A stretch of 64,000 nt of DNA from CAYJPV01 sp964372095 (GCA_964372095.1 CAYJPV010000001.1:451783-515782), one strand, 5' to 3'; counted from the stretch's first letter, positions 25,077-32,848 are shown. Translations and numbers: made by a program. Notes: generated by a model not told the origin, from the sequence alone.

Positions 25077-25552
25077 TTCTGCTCCACCGGCGCGCGAAGG
25101 GTCTTGCGCACCTCACGCTGCTTGGTCGCGGACAGCGGATCGTTCACGTCCTGCATCAGCACCATCGCGTCGGCCGTGATGGCCCGCACGCTGCCGTCCG
25201 CCAGCCGATCGTTCACGCGCACGACGTAGGTCTTGTTGTCGGGCCCCTGCACGAGCGCCACGTAGTGCGTGCGGCTCTGCATGATGCCCTTGAGCACGAG
25301 TTCGTTGACCAGCATGCCGGCCACACCCTCGGTCGACCGTCCTTGCGTACGGCCCGTGTCGGTGCCGCGGCGCAGCAGGCTGACGAACGGATCGCGGCGG
25401 CCCTCGGGGTTGTAGCTGTACGGCGGCGCCTGGGGCGTCGCGGCCGCCGGACCGGCCGGAACGGGCCTGACGGGCGCCTGGGATTGTGCCAGGGCGGCCA
25501 CCGCCACCCACGCGAGCAAGACGAACGCTCCCGCCCACAGTCGGCGTGTCAT
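25073..25552 (-). CDS. pilP: Pilus assembly lipoprotein-like PilP
   Basis: PilP links the PilN/PilO inner-membrane complex to the PilQ secretin; 159 residues. It has an N-terminal signal segment (5-22), a Pro-rich stretch, then the family core beginning YNPEGRRDPFVSLL and ending with a small beta domain (YVVRVNDRLADGSVRAI). The signal ends in AALAQ without the lipobox cysteine that proteobacterial PilP carries, so it is probably secreted or anchored, not lipidated. The upstream stop and this ATG overlap by four bases; so do its own stop and the pilQ start. A longer in-frame reading runs into pilO and is rejected. Confidence 0.9.
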   Translation of the reverse strand: MTRRLWAGAFVLLAWVAVAALAQSQAPVRPVPAGPAAATPQAPPYSYNPEGRRDPFVSLLRRGTDTGRTQGRSTEGVAGMLVNELVLKGIMQSRTHYVALVQGPDNKTYVVRVNDRLADGSVRAITADAMVLMQDVNDPLSATKQREVRKTLRAPVEQK

Positions 25553-26175
25553 CGTGTCACCGCCCCTGGCGCTCCGGCGCCCCCCGGCAACGCGGCCGGC
25601 GGTCCTGCCGGCTTGACGGCTTCGAGCAGCACGAAGGTGGTGGCCACGCACGACACCGAGACGGTGGCGTTGAGCTCGGGCCGATCCTTCGCGCGAATCG
25701 TCACGTTGCCGACGTTGATGATGCGGGCGAACTTGCTGATCCGGTCGAAGAAGATGCCGACGTTGTGGTAGGTGCCGTCCAGTTCCATGGCGATCGGCCA
25801 CTCGGCGTGCAACTGCTTCGTGACCACCGCGCCGGGCTTGAATGTCCGAATCGTCAGATTGGACTGGGCCGCCAGTGTCTGCAGGTGACGCAGCAGGTCA
25901 CCGAAGTCCTTCTGGTCCGGCAGCACGGCCTTCAGACTCTCGAGGCGCGTCTCGAGGTCGGCCACCTCGCTCCGGAACTGCGGCAGCTTGCGCGCCGTCG
26001 CCAGCCCCTTGTTGATGTCGGCCCGCAGCGCATCGACGCGGCGCTGCTGCGCCGCCTGCTCCAGGGCGGCGGGCTCGGCGTACAGGTAGTAGAAGGCCGC
26101 GATGCCGCCAATCGCGATGGCGACGAAGAGGCCCACCTGGGCGTACCACGGAAGTTTGTTCAGCCGCAGATCCAT
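25549..26175 (-). CDS. pilO: Type IV pilus inner-membrane protein PilO
   Basis: Bitopic protein of 208 residues: a short cytoplasmic N-terminus (MDLRLNKLPWYAQ), one membrane helix (about 14-32), a coiled coil (about 35-80) and a ferredoxin-like periplasmic domain (about 85-190). ATG 26175 is chosen because it begins the recognisable PilO N-terminus; the longer reading has no support. PilO pairs with PilN to form the alignment complex between the PilM ring and PilP/PilQ. It is 57 bases after pilN and overlaps pilP by four bases. The C-terminal 20 residues are a Pro/Gly/Ala tail. Confidence 0.93.
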   Translation of the reverse strand: MDLRLNKLPWYAQVGLFVAIAIGGIAAFYYLYAEPAALEQAAQQRRVDALRADINKGLATARKLPQFRSEVADLETRLESLKAVLPDQKDFGDLLRHLQTLAAQSNLTIRTFKPGAVVTKQLHAEWPIAMELDGTYHNVGIFFDRISKFARIINVGNVTIRAKDRPELNATVSVSCVATTFVLLEAVKPAGPPAALPGGAGAPGAVTR

Positions 26176-26232
26176 AACGTCTCGGTGTCGTATCGGGGCC
26201 ACACCCGCCAAGCTTTACGCCATTGCACGGGC

Positions 26233-26808
26233 CTACCCCCCGGGCTGGGCGAACTGGGCTTTCACGGTGAACCGGATCAGGTCGATGTCCGTGCCCGCCG
26301 GACGCTCCACCTGGCTGTCGGCGATCTCGACGGGCCGCTTGAACCAGCCCGAGGTTTCGAGGTTGTTCACGAAATCCGAGAGCGACGTGAGGGCGGTGCA
26401 CCGGCCGTCGAAGGTCACATCCGTCCCCTTCTGGTCGAGGACCGTCAGCCAGACCATGTCGGGCAGGCTGCGGCTCACTTCGTCGAGCAGGTGCACGGGC
26501 CCGCTCTGCCCGCGGCGCAACTGCTCGATGAGCGTCACGCGCTGCTGCAACTGGCCCTTGCGCTGCTCGAACTGCTGGACCTGGACGATGATCGTCTTGA
26601 GCCGGGCCGTTTCCTGCTCGGCCGCGAGGATCTCTTCGGCCACACGCGCCGCGTCCTTCTGGATCGACCGGTACCACCACGCCACGGCCAGCCCCGCCAC
26701 GACGAGGACCAGCGTCGACGCCACGGTGATCTTCTGTCCGGCGACGGGCGCCGCCGACCGGCGCTTGGCACGCCCGCGTTCCCGGGGAAGCAGGTTGATG
26801 CGAATCAT
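26233..26808 (-). CDS. pilN: Type IV pilus inner-membrane protein PilN
   Basis: Protein of 191 residues opening with MIRINLLPRE, the conserved cytoplasmic peptide that docks into PilM. One membrane helix (about 27-46), a coiled coil (about 50-100) and a ferredoxin-like periplasmic domain (about 105-185) follow. The ATG at 26808 overlaps the pilM stop as ATGA; a longer in-frame reading extends into pilM and is not real. With PilM and PilO it builds the inner-membrane alignment platform of the type IV pilus or of a natural-transformation pilus. Confidence 0.95.
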   Translation of the reverse strand: MIRINLLPRERGRAKRRSAAPVAGQKITVASTLVLVVAGLAVAWWYRSIQKDAARVAEEILAAEQETARLKTIIVQVQQFEQRKGQLQQRVTLIEQLRRGQSGPVHLLDEVSRSLPDMVWLTVLDQKGTDVTFDGRCTALTSLSDFVNNLETSGWFKRPVEIADSQVERPAGTDIDLIRFTVKAQFAQPGG

Positions 26809-27860
26809 CGGTCGCCCACCCTTCTGAGCGCCAGGCCCACGGCGACCACCGCCGTGGCTTCGGCCTCTCCGGCCTCGATACCGAACCGGCCGGCATCGAA
26901 GACGACCCGGCGGAACGGGTTGAGCGGTTCGACCGGCAGGCCGAACCGCTCGCCGATGTCGGCCAGCAGGCCTTCGGTGCGGGACGCCCCGCCGCACACC
27001 ATGACCCGGTCGAGGCGGTCGGACGGGGCCGTCGCGCGGTAGAAGTCGAAGGTCTTCTGCACTTCGAGCAGCACGTTCTCCGTGACCGCCCGCAGGACGG
27101 GCCGGACGTCATCAGGCCCGACGCCATCGACCGTCTGGCCGCGCTTGACCTGCTCGGCATGCTCGAACGACAGGTTGAATTCGCGCTGGATCGCTTCGGT
27201 ATACGCGTTGCCGCCGGTCGAGATGTCCCGGGTGAACACCGAGGAGGTGCCCGCCACGATATTGATGTTCACGGCGCTCGCCCCGATGTTCATCAGCACG
27301 GTGACGACGCCGGGTTCGATGTCGTAGTTGGCTTCGAAGGCGTTCTGGATGGCGAACGCATCGACGTCGATCACCGCGGGCTGGCGCCCGGCCTGGGCGA
27401 TGACGCCGCTGTAGTCGTTGATCTTGTCCTTCTTGGCGGCCACCAGCAGCACGTCCATGGTGCCCTTGGCGGCCTCGCTGTCGAGGATCTGGTGGTCCAG
27501 GTTGACGTCCTGGATATCGAAGGGGATGTATTGCTCGGCCTCCCAGCGGATGGATTCACCGAGTTCCGACTCGGTCATCACCGGCAGGCTGATCTTCTTG
27601 ACGATGACGGCGTTGCCGGACAACGAGGCGGCCACATCGCGCGTGCGGGTGCCGGCACGGTCGAAGACGCGCCGGACGGCGTCAGCCACGCTCACCGCGT
27701 CGATGATGGCGCCGTCGACAATGCTGTCGGGAGGCACGGGCTCGGCGCCGTAGGCGCTGACCCGGTGGGTCTTGCCCGACGTCTTCAGCTCGACTGCCTT
27801 GACGGCACTCGAGCCGATGTCGAGTCCGACCACCGCTTTCGTCCGTCCAAGTCCAAACAC
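26805..27860 (-). CDS. pilM: Actin-like pilus assembly ATPase fold protein PilM
   Basis: Cytoplasmic actin-like protein of 351 residues. The phosphate-1 motif GLDIGSSAVKAVEL starts near residue 13, IRWEAEQYIPFD near 107, and the adenosine motif VMVCGGASRTEGLL near 290. PilM binds nucleotides and the N-terminus of PilN. I chose the GTG at 27860 (VFGLGRTK), which places the first motif at the usual distance from the start; an earlier GTG at 27941 would add 27 residues of unfamiliar sequence. It is the first gene of pilMNOPQ and is divergent from rplM. No pilA, pilB, pilC or pilT is in this window. Confidence 0.92.
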   Translation of the reverse strand: MFGLGRTKAVVGLDIGSSAVKAVELKTSGKTHRVSAYGAEPVPPDSIVDGAIIDAVSVADAVRRVFDRAGTRTRDVAASLSGNAVIVKKISLPVMTESELGESIRWEAEQYIPFDIQDVNLDHQILDSEAAKGTMDVLLVAAKKDKINDYSGVIAQAGRQPAVIDVDAFAIQNAFEANYDIEPGVVTVLMNIGASAVNINIVAGTSSVFTRDISTGGNAYTEAIQREFNLSFEHAEQVKRGQTVDGVGPDDVRPVLRAVTENVLLEVQKTFDFYRATAPSDRLDRVMVCGGASRTEGLLADIGERFGLPVEPLNPFRRVVFDAGRFGIEAGEAEATAVVAVGLALRRVGDR

Positions 27861-28165
27861 GTCCGGGTCCGCCTTTCCGAAGGCCAGCGGCCTTCCGACT
27901 CTCGGGTCACCGCAATCCTGATGCCAGGCGTCTGGCCGCACGTTCCTGCCAGAAATGCTGTGCCCGGTTTCAGTTACGGTCGTGCTCGCGCAAAATTGTC
28001 AGCGCCCGACTCCCGCCAGATGTGGCAGGAATTGCCGACAAGCGGGCGGGGCCGCGCCGGCCGATGTCCGCCCGGGGCTCTCGGGCCGTTCGTCTTATCG
28101 GCGCGATACGACGGGCACTACAGGCAGTTTCGTGAATTCGTGAGTACCGGGTGCGGGTCAGGCGC

Positions 28166-28194
28166 TTGACAACCACCCAAGTGGCTGGTACGAT
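28166..28194 (+). promoter_or_regulatory. Strong sigma-70 promoter of rplM-rpsI
   Basis: TTGACA (28166-28171), a 17-base spacer and TACGAT (28189-28194). The predicted start near 28201 gives a leader of about 40 bases before rplM. This promoter is the only signal I can support in the 380-base gap (27861-28240) between divergent pilM and rplM. No pilM promoter, operator or riboswitch could be recognised there. Confidence 0.85.
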
Positions 28195-28240
28195 TTGGGT
28201 TTGCCGTCGCCTGAATTGACTCCGGAATAGAGACTTGCAG

Positions 28241-28672
28241 ATGCGAACGAGAATGGCTAACCCCACCAGCGTGGAGCGACGCTGGCATGTGATCGACGCC
28301 AACGGCCAGGTTGTCGGACGGATTGCGACGCGAGCCGCCAAGATCCTGATGGGCAAGCACCGCGCCGTGTACACGCCCTTCATCGACACCGGTGACCATG
28401 TCGTCGTGGTCAACGCGGCCCAGGTCAAGCTGACCGGCCGCAAGGAAGAACAGAAGATCTACCGCCGCCACAGCGGGTACGAAGGCGGCCTTCGCGAAGA
28501 ACGCGCGAAGGACGTCCGGCAGCGCCAGCCGCTCCGCATGGTCGAAGAGGCCATCCGCGGCATGCTGCCGAAGACCAAGATGGGCGACGCGATGTATCGC
28601 AAGCTGAAAGTGTACGCGGGTCCGGACCATCCGCATGCCGCGCAGAAACCTACGAAGCTCGAGGTAGCCTAA
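28241..28672 (+). CDS. rplM: Ribosomal protein L13 (uL13)
   Basis: 50S subunit protein of 143 residues. ATG 28241 gives MRTRMANPTSVERRWHVIDA, which aligns end to end with known L13 starts; TTG 28235 and ATG 28253 are less likely. Conserved features are GRIATRAAKILMGKHRA, YTPFIDTGDHVVVVNA, GMLPKTKMGDAMYRKLKVY and the C-terminal HPHAAQKP. L13 is an early assembly protein binding 23S rRNA. rpsI follows one base after its stop, the universal rplM-rpsI pair. It is driven by the strong promoter at 28166-28194. Confidence 0.98.
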   Translation: MRTRMANPTSVERRWHVIDANGQVVGRIATRAAKILMGKHRAVYTPFIDTGDHVVVVNAAQVKLTGRKEEQKIYRRHSGYEGGLREERAKDVRQRQPLRMVEEAIRGMLPKTKMGDAMYRKLKVYAGPDHPHAAQKPTKLEVA

Positions 28673-28673
28673 C

Positions 28674-29066
28674 GTGAGCCAGGTTGAATATTACGCCACC
28701 GGGCGGCGCAAGACCTCCACGGCCCGGGTGTTCATGAGGCCGGGGACCGGCACCATCACCGTCAACGAACGGGAATTCGAGAACTTCTTCCCCACCGACG
28801 TGCTGCGCATGGAAATCCGCCAGCCGCTGGTGTTGACCGAAACGACCGAGAAGTTCGACATTTTGGCCACGGTGGCCGGCGGCGGCATCGCCGGGCAGGC
28901 CGGCGCCATCCGCCTGGGCATCGCGCGCGCGTTGTGCGAGTACAGTCTCGATCTGCGGCCGGCGTTGAAGAAAGAGGGCCTGCTCACGCGTGATGCGCGG
29001 GCCAAGGAACGGAAGAAGTACGGGTTGGCTGGCGCGCGCAAACGCTTCCAGTTCAGCAAACGATAA
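28674..29066 (+). CDS. rpsI: Ribosomal protein S9 (uS9)
   Basis: 30S subunit protein of 130 residues from GTG 28674, one base after rplM. The N-terminal YYATGRRKTSTARV and the C-terminal basic tail KKYGLAGARKRFQFSKR are diagnostic; the tail reaches the P-site tRNA. Family length is typical. It is co-transcribed with rplM and is followed, after 37 bases, by rpsB. Confidence 0.98.
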   Translation: MSQVEYYATGRRKTSTARVFMRPGTGTITVNEREFENFFPTDVLRMEIRQPLVLTETTEKFDILATVAGGGIAGQAGAIRLGIARALCEYSLDLRPALKKEGLLTRDARAKERKKYGLAGARKRFQFSKR

Positions 29067-29103
29067 CCACGGTTTATACGGTCGAGAGCCTGAGGGAGGA
29101 CGC

Positions 29104-29898
29104 TTGAGCGGGATCGCCATCAAGGAACTGCTGGAGGCCGGGGTTCACTTCGGTCACCAAACCAAGCGCTGGAACCCGAAGATGAAGCCTTATATCTTCG
29201 GCGAACGCAACGGCATCTACATCATCGATCTGGGCAAGACGGCGAAACTTTTCCGCCAGGCGGAAGAATTCGTCCAGAACATTTGCTCGGATGGCGGCAC
29301 CGTGCTGTTCGTGGGCACGAAGCGGCAGGCGCAGGATGCCGTCGCCGAAGAAGCCGGGCGTTGCGGGATGTTCTACGTGAACGAGCGCTGGCTGGGCGGC
29401 CTGCTCACGAACTTCACCACGATTCAGCGCAGTCTCGCGCGGCTTCGTGAACTCGAGGCCATGAGCACCGACGGCCGGTACGATGCCCTGTCGAAGAAAG
29501 AAATCTCCGGGCTCGAGAAAGAAAAGAAGAAGATCGCGAAGAACCTCGATGGCATCCGCAATATGGCCCGGCTGCCTGATGCGGTGTTCGTGATCGACAC
29601 CAAGAAAGAAAAGATCGCCGTCGACGAAGCACGCAAGCTGAAGATTCCGGTCATCGGCATCGTCGACACGAACTGCGACCCCGAAGAAGTGGACTACGTG
29701 ATCCCCGGCAACGACGACGCGCTGCGGTCGATCCGGCTGTTCACCTCCAGGATTTCGGAAGCGGCCCTGGCGGGCCGGTCGATGCGCGAATCGATCAAGG
29801 CCGAGGCCACGCAGGAGGAGGAAGCCGCCGCCAAACCGGCGATGCGGCGCCCGAGACCGGACGGCCCGGCTCCGGCCGCGACTCCCGCCACCGCGTAA
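29104..29898 (+). CDS. rpsB: Ribosomal protein S2 (uS2)
   Basis: 30S subunit protein of 264 residues starting at TTG 29104, supported by GAGGGAGG just upstream; the longer reading begins inside rpsI. Motifs include LLEAGVHFGHQTKRWNPKM, IYIIDLGKT, FVGTKRQAQ, NERWLGGLLTNF and GIVDTNCDPEEVDYVIPGNDD. A C-terminal Ala/Pro/Glu-rich tail of about 30 residues extends beyond the core, variable in this family. It is followed by a strong intrinsic terminator and then tsf. TTG starts are uncommon and may limit its translation. Confidence 0.96.
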   Translation: MSGIAIKELLEAGVHFGHQTKRWNPKMKPYIFGERNGIYIIDLGKTAKLFRQAEEFVQNICSDGGTVLFVGTKRQAQDAVAEEAGRCGMFYVNERWLGGLLTNFTTIQRSLARLRELEAMSTDGRYDALSKKEISGLEKEKKKIAKNLDGIRNMARLPDAVFVIDTKKEKIAVDEARKLKIPVIGIVDTNCDPEEVDYVIPGNDDALRSIRLFTSRISEAALAGRSMRESIKAEATQEEEAAAKPAMRRPRPDGPAPAATPATA

Positions 29899-29941
29899 CG
29901 TCGGACGCCGGGCCCCGTGCCCGGCTCGTGGCGACTGACTG

Positions 29942-29978
29942 GCGCCGGCCGGAGTCTTTCCGTGCCGGCGCGTTTTTT
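29942..29978 (+). terminator. Intrinsic terminator/attenuator between rpsB and tsf
   Basis: GCGCCGGC (29942-29949) pairs with GCCGGCGC (29964-29971) around a 14-base loop and is followed by G and six T residues. It is a textbook terminator placed between two genes usually co-transcribed, so it may only partly terminate and set the rpsB:tsf ratio. Confidence 0.85.
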
Positions 29979-30001
29979 CGTACTTGCGGAGAAGTATTGT
30001 C

Positions 30002-30607
30002 ATGGTAATCACGGCAGAACAGGTCAAGAATCTTCGAGAAAAAACCGGCGCGGGCATGATGGAGTGCAAGGCGGCCCTGACCGAAGCCAACGGCAACATC
30101 GACGACGCCATCACACTGCTTCGGAAGCGGGGGCTGGCCCAGGCCGCCAAGCGCGCCGGCCGTTCCACGCAGCAGGGCATGGTCGGCAGTTACATCCACA
30201 TGGGCGGCAAGATCGGCGTCCTGGTGGAAGTGAATTGCGAATCGGACTTCGTGGCCCGGACCGAGCACTTCCAGCAGCTCGTCAAGGACATCGCGATGCA
30301 CGTGGCCGCTGCCAACCCGACGTACCTGCGTCGCGAAGACGTCCCCGCCGACGTGCTCGAACGGGAGAAGAGCATCTACCGCGCGCAGTTCGAAGGCTCG
30401 GGCAAACCCGCACCGGTGATCGACAAGATCGTCGAAGGCAAGCTGGGCTCGTACTACGAGCAGGTGTGCTTGCTCGACCAGCCGTTTGTCCGGGAGCCCG
30501 CCCTGACCGTGCTCCAGCTGGTGCAGCAGGCGATCGCCAAGACCGGCGAGAACGTGTCGGTGGCGCGTTTCTGCCGCTTCAAACTCGGTGAAGGCGCAGC
30601 GGACTGA
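30002..30607 (+). CDS. tsf: Elongation factor Ts
   Basis: Guanine-nucleotide exchange factor for EF-Tu; 201 residues. The N-terminal UBA-like domain carries VKNLREKTGAGMMECKAAL (normally TGAGMMDCK) and the core domain has NCESDFVARTEHFQ. It is the short form, like that of Thermus, with one core subdomain instead of two. ATG 30002 is preferred over an upstream in-frame start because it matches the family N-terminus and follows GCGGAGAAG. The rpsB-tsf order is conserved across bacteria. Confidence 0.96.
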   Translation: MVITAEQVKNLREKTGAGMMECKAALTEANGNIDDAITLLRKRGLAQAAKRAGRSTQQGMVGSYIHMGGKIGVLVEVNCESDFVARTEHFQQLVKDIAMHVAAANPTYLRREDVPADVLEREKSIYRAQFEGSGKPAPVIDKIVEGKLGSYYEQVCLLDQPFVREPALTVLQLVQQAIAKTGENVSVARFCRFKLGEGAAD

Positions 30608-30641
30608 CGTCCAGCCCTTCTTACCGCTCCTCACGCACGGG

Positions 30642-30669
30642 CCCCGCAGCCGCTCCCGCAGCTGCGGGG
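30642..30669 (+). terminator. Hairpin after tsf
   Basis: CCCCGCAGC (30642-30650) and GCTGCGGGG (30661-30669) form a perfect 9-base stem with a 10-base loop. Only two T residues follow. A weak intrinsic terminator or a processing hairpin ahead of the pyrH promoter. Confidence 0.55.
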
Positions 30670-30707
30670 TTCGCGTGTACGTACCGGTTTTGAAACCGTC
30701 CCTGAGG

Positions 30708-30713
30708 TATAAT
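30708..30713 (+). promoter_or_regulatory. -10 box just before pyrH
   Basis: Perfect TATAAT ending ten bases before the pyrH ATG, giving a predicted leader of only three or four bases. No consensus -35 at normal spacing. Confidence 0.5.
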
Positions 30714-30723
30714 CCGTCGCCGT

Positions 30724-31455
30724 ATGAGCGAATCCACCGCTGCTGCCCCCGCCTACCGCCGCGTCCTGTTGAAATTGTCGGGGGAGGCGTTGCTGGGCGA
30801 GGTCGCCTACGGCATCGACCGCGCCGTGGCCCGGCAGATTGCCCGGGAGGTTGCGGAGATTCAGCAACTGGGCGTGCAGATCGCGATTGTCATCGGCGGC
30901 GGCAATATTTTCCGGGGTGTTGCGGCCAGCGCCAAGGGCATGGACCGTGCCCAGGCCGACTACATGGGCATGCTGGCCACCGTCATCAACGCCCTGGCGC
31001 TGCAGGACTCCCTGGAACAGGAAGGGCTGGAGACGCGCGTCCTGTCGGCGATAGAGATGCGCTCGGTCGCCGAGCCGTTCATCCGGCGGCGCGCCATCCG
31101 GCACCTCGAGAAGGGCCGCGTCCTCGTGTTCGCCGCAGGCACGGGGAACCCGTACTTCACCACCGACACGGCGGCGGCGCTGCGGGCGATGGAGATGAAG
31201 GCCGAGGCGATCTTCAAAGCCACGAAAGTGGACGGGATCTACACCGCCGACCCGAAACTCGATCCCCACGCCACCAAGTTCGACACCATCACCTATCTCG
31301 AGGTGCTCGACCGCGGGCTCAAGGTGATGGACGCGACGGCCATTTCGCTGTGCATGGACAACAAGCTGCCCATCCGTGTCTTTAATCTCCTGACGCCCGG
31401 GAACATGAAACGGGCCATCATGGGCGAGAATATCGGGACGACGGTCCGCGCCTGA
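30724..31455 (+). CDS. pyrH: UMP kinase
   Basis: Phosphorylates UMP to UDP; 243 residues, amino-acid kinase fold distinct from eukaryotic UMP kinases. Motifs are KLSGEALLGE near 17-26, VIGGGNIFRG near 56-65, the nucleotide site TGNPYFTTDTAAA near 139-151 and KATKVDGIYTADP near 164-176. All catalytic positions are present. The pyrH-frr pair that follows rpsB-tsf is a conserved order. It appears to have its own promoter with almost no leader, after the hairpin that ends tsf. A short GC-rich hairpin (CGCGGC, GATG loop) lies between it and frr. Confidence 0.97.
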   Translation: MSESTAAAPAYRRVLLKLSGEALLGEVAYGIDRAVARQIAREVAEIQQLGVQIAIVIGGGNIFRGVAASAKGMDRAQADYMGMLATVINALALQDSLEQEGLETRVLSAIEMRSVAEPFIRRRAIRHLEKGRVLVFAAGTGNPYFTTDTAAALRAMEMKAEAIFKATKVDGIYTADPKLDPHATKFDTITYLEVLDRGLKVMDATAISLCMDNKLPIRVFNLLTPGNMKRAIMGENIGTTVRA

Positions 31456-31527
31456 CGGAACGGCGCACAAACCGGGCCGGTCCGCGGCGATGGCCGCGCT
31501 GCCGGTCCGCCTTTCGGAGCAGATCAT

Positions 31528-32097
31528 ATGGATGTCACGGATCTACGAGGCCTGCATGCGGAAGTGAAAACACGGATGGACGGCGCCATCGAGCACCTGC
31601 GCCACGAACTGGCAGGGGTCCGAACCGGCCGCGCCGCGATCGCCATCCTCGACCCCGTGCACGTGGACGCGTACGGGAGTCGCATGGCGCTCAACCAGAT
31701 CGCCACGTTGTCCATCCCGGACCCGATGACGATCGTTGCGCAACCGTTCGATCCGTCGCTCCTGGGCGCGATCGAAAAGGCCATCCGGGCGGCCGACCTG
31801 GGCCTGAATCCCTCGAACGATGGCAAGGTTGTGCGCGTGCCGATCCCCATGCTGACGGAAGAGCGCCGCAAAGAACTGTCCCGCCAGGTGCACAAGATGG
31901 CGGAAGAATCGCGCAATGCGATCCGGCAGGTCCGGCGTGACGCGAACGACCGCCTCAAGAAACTGCTGAAGGACAAAGTCGTCTCTGAAGACGACGAGCG
32001 GAAAGCCGAAGGCGAGATCCAGAAGACGACCGACCAGCACATCTCGCTGGTGGACGAACTGCAGAAGAAGAAGGACACGGAACTGCTTGGAAAGTAG
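31528..32097 (+). CDS. frr: Ribosome recycling factor
   Basis: Splits post-termination ribosomes together with EF-G; 189 residues. The L-shaped three-helix bundle is evident: ELAGVRTGRA near 27-36, the beta domain with ALNQIATLSIPDP, and the long C-terminal helices (VRRDANDRLKKLLKDKVVSEDDER). It ends in a Lys/Glu-rich helix, as in the family. ATG 31528 is preceded by GGAGC. It is the last gene of the rplM-frr region. A GC-rich hairpin and a short CTACTGW array follow before the tRNA. Confidence 0.97.
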   Translation: MDVTDLRGLHAEVKTRMDGAIEHLRHELAGVRTGRAAIAILDPVHVDAYGSRMALNQIATLSIPDPMTIVAQPFDPSLLGAIEKAIRAADLGLNPSNDGKVVRVPIPMLTEERRKELSRQVHKMAEESRNAIRQVRRDANDRLKKLLKDKVVSEDDERKAEGEIQKTTDQHISLVDELQKKKDTELLGK

Positions 32098-32113
32098 CGC
32101 CCGGATCTCGGGA

Positions 32114-32143
32114 CCCCGGGGCTGCTCGTCCGTGGCCCCGGGG
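32114..32143 (+). terminator. GC-rich hairpin after frr
   Basis: CCCCGGGGC (32114-32122) pairs with GCCCCGGGG (32135-32143). No T tract. Position directly after frr suggests 3'-end formation. Confidence 0.5.
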
Positions 32144-32161
32144 GACCCGGCGCACGCTTCC

Positions 32162-32189
32162 CTACTGTCTACTGTCTACTGACTACTGT
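32162..32189. repeat. CTACTGW heptamer array (4 units)
   Basis: Units CTACTGT, CTACTGT, CTACTGA, CTACTGT, followed by CTG. Same family as the array at 4107-4160 but shorter and mostly with T at position 7. It lies between the frr hairpin and the tRNA promoter. Confidence 0.9.
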
Positions 32190-32215
32190 CTGCTTCCCTT
32201 GCCGCACTCCCGGGT

Positions 32216-32243
32216 TTGCCCGCTCGGCGTGCTGTGGTAAGAT
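32216..32243 (+). promoter_or_regulatory. tRNA-Ala promoter with extended -10
   Basis: TTGCCC (32216-32221), 16 bases, then TGG-TAAGAT with an extended -10 TG motif; the -10 hexamer is 32238-32243. The tRNA begins 16 bases later. Confidence 0.6.
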
Positions 32244-32259
32244 TGCAGGGTTCGCCTAT

Positions 32260-32335
32260 GGGCGGCTAGCTCAGCTGGGAGAGCGCTGCGTTCGCAACGC
32301 AGAGGTCGGGAGTTCGAGCCTCCTGCCGTCCACCA
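32260..32335 (+). tRNA. tRNA-Ala (anticodon CGC)
   Basis: A 76-base cloverleaf with encoded CCA. The acceptor GGGCGGC pairs with GCCGTCC and contains the G3-U70 wobble that identifies alanine tRNAs. The anticodon stem CTGCG/CGCAG encloses the loop TTCGCAA, so the anticodon is CGC, reading GCG codons. The T arm carries GTTCGAG. GCG is a frequent alanine codon in the surrounding genes, consistent with a dedicated tRNA. Confidence 0.97.
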
Positions 32336-32352
32336 TCACACGTCGTGCGTGC

Positions 32353-32373
32353 GGGCCCGGTGACGCCGGGTCC
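32353..32373 (+). terminator. Hairpin after tRNA-Ala
   Basis: GGGCCCGG (32353-32360) pairs with CCGGGTCC (32366-32373) with one G-T wobble and a five-base loop, followed by GTCTTGC. A plausible weak terminator of the tRNA transcript. Confidence 0.45.
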
Positions 32374-32482
32374 GTCTTGCGTACGGCTGCTGCGTCGGCC
32401 GTGCCGGCGAGCCGTCCATCCGCGTTGCATGATCGTGACCTCTGCCTTGACACCCCCGAACGGGCCGACCACAATACCTTCC

Positions 32483-32848
32483 ATGGCTGTTGTGCGGATA
32501 AGCAAAGACGATCTGAAGGCCAGGCTCGACGGCGACGAAGCGGCCCGGCCGATGCTGGTGGATGCCCGCCTCAAATACCCCTGGGAGCACAGCACGATGA
32601 AACTCCCGGGTTCCGTGCGCGTCGCTCCCGCCGATCCATCGACCAACGGGTTACCCCGGGACCGGGACATCGTGGTCTACGACTCGGATCCCGATGAGAT
32701 CACCGCCGTGCGCGTGGCCGCCACGCTGGCGGCCTCGGGACTGCGCGTCCAGGTGCTCAAGGGCGGGCTGCCTGACTGGGTGGCGGCCAACCTCCCCGTC
32801 GACACCAAGGACGCCGTCCGGGCACCGGCTCCGCCGCCAAAGGCATAG
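32483..32848 (+). CDS. Rhodanese-like protein lacking the catalytic cysteine
   Basis: Small cytoplasmic protein of 121 residues from ATG 32483; an upstream in-frame ATG at 32429 is possible but adds unfamiliar sequence. The fold is that of a single rhodanese domain: MLVDARLKYPWEHSTMKLPG resembles the first conserved half, and VLKGGLPDWVAANLPV is the typical C-terminal 'GG..W...G.P' end. At the active-site loop, where sulfurtransferases have a cysteine (VYC...), it reads IVVYDSDPDEI, so it should not transfer sulphur. It is probably a binding or regulatory domain. It runs directly into lolA (stop and GTG adjacent), suggesting a linked role at the envelope. Confidence 0.75.
   Translation: MAVVRISKDDLKARLDGDEAARPMLVDARLKYPWEHSTMKLPGSVRVAPADPSTNGLPRDRDIVVYDSDPDEITAVRVAATLAASGLRVQVLKGGLPDWVAANLPVDTKDAVRAPAPPPKA

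Noticed and set aside
27941..28060. Sigma-54 promoter for pilM (TGGCA...TTGC-like elements)
   Set aside because: The GG-to-GC distances are 8 or 9 bases instead of the required 10 on either strand.
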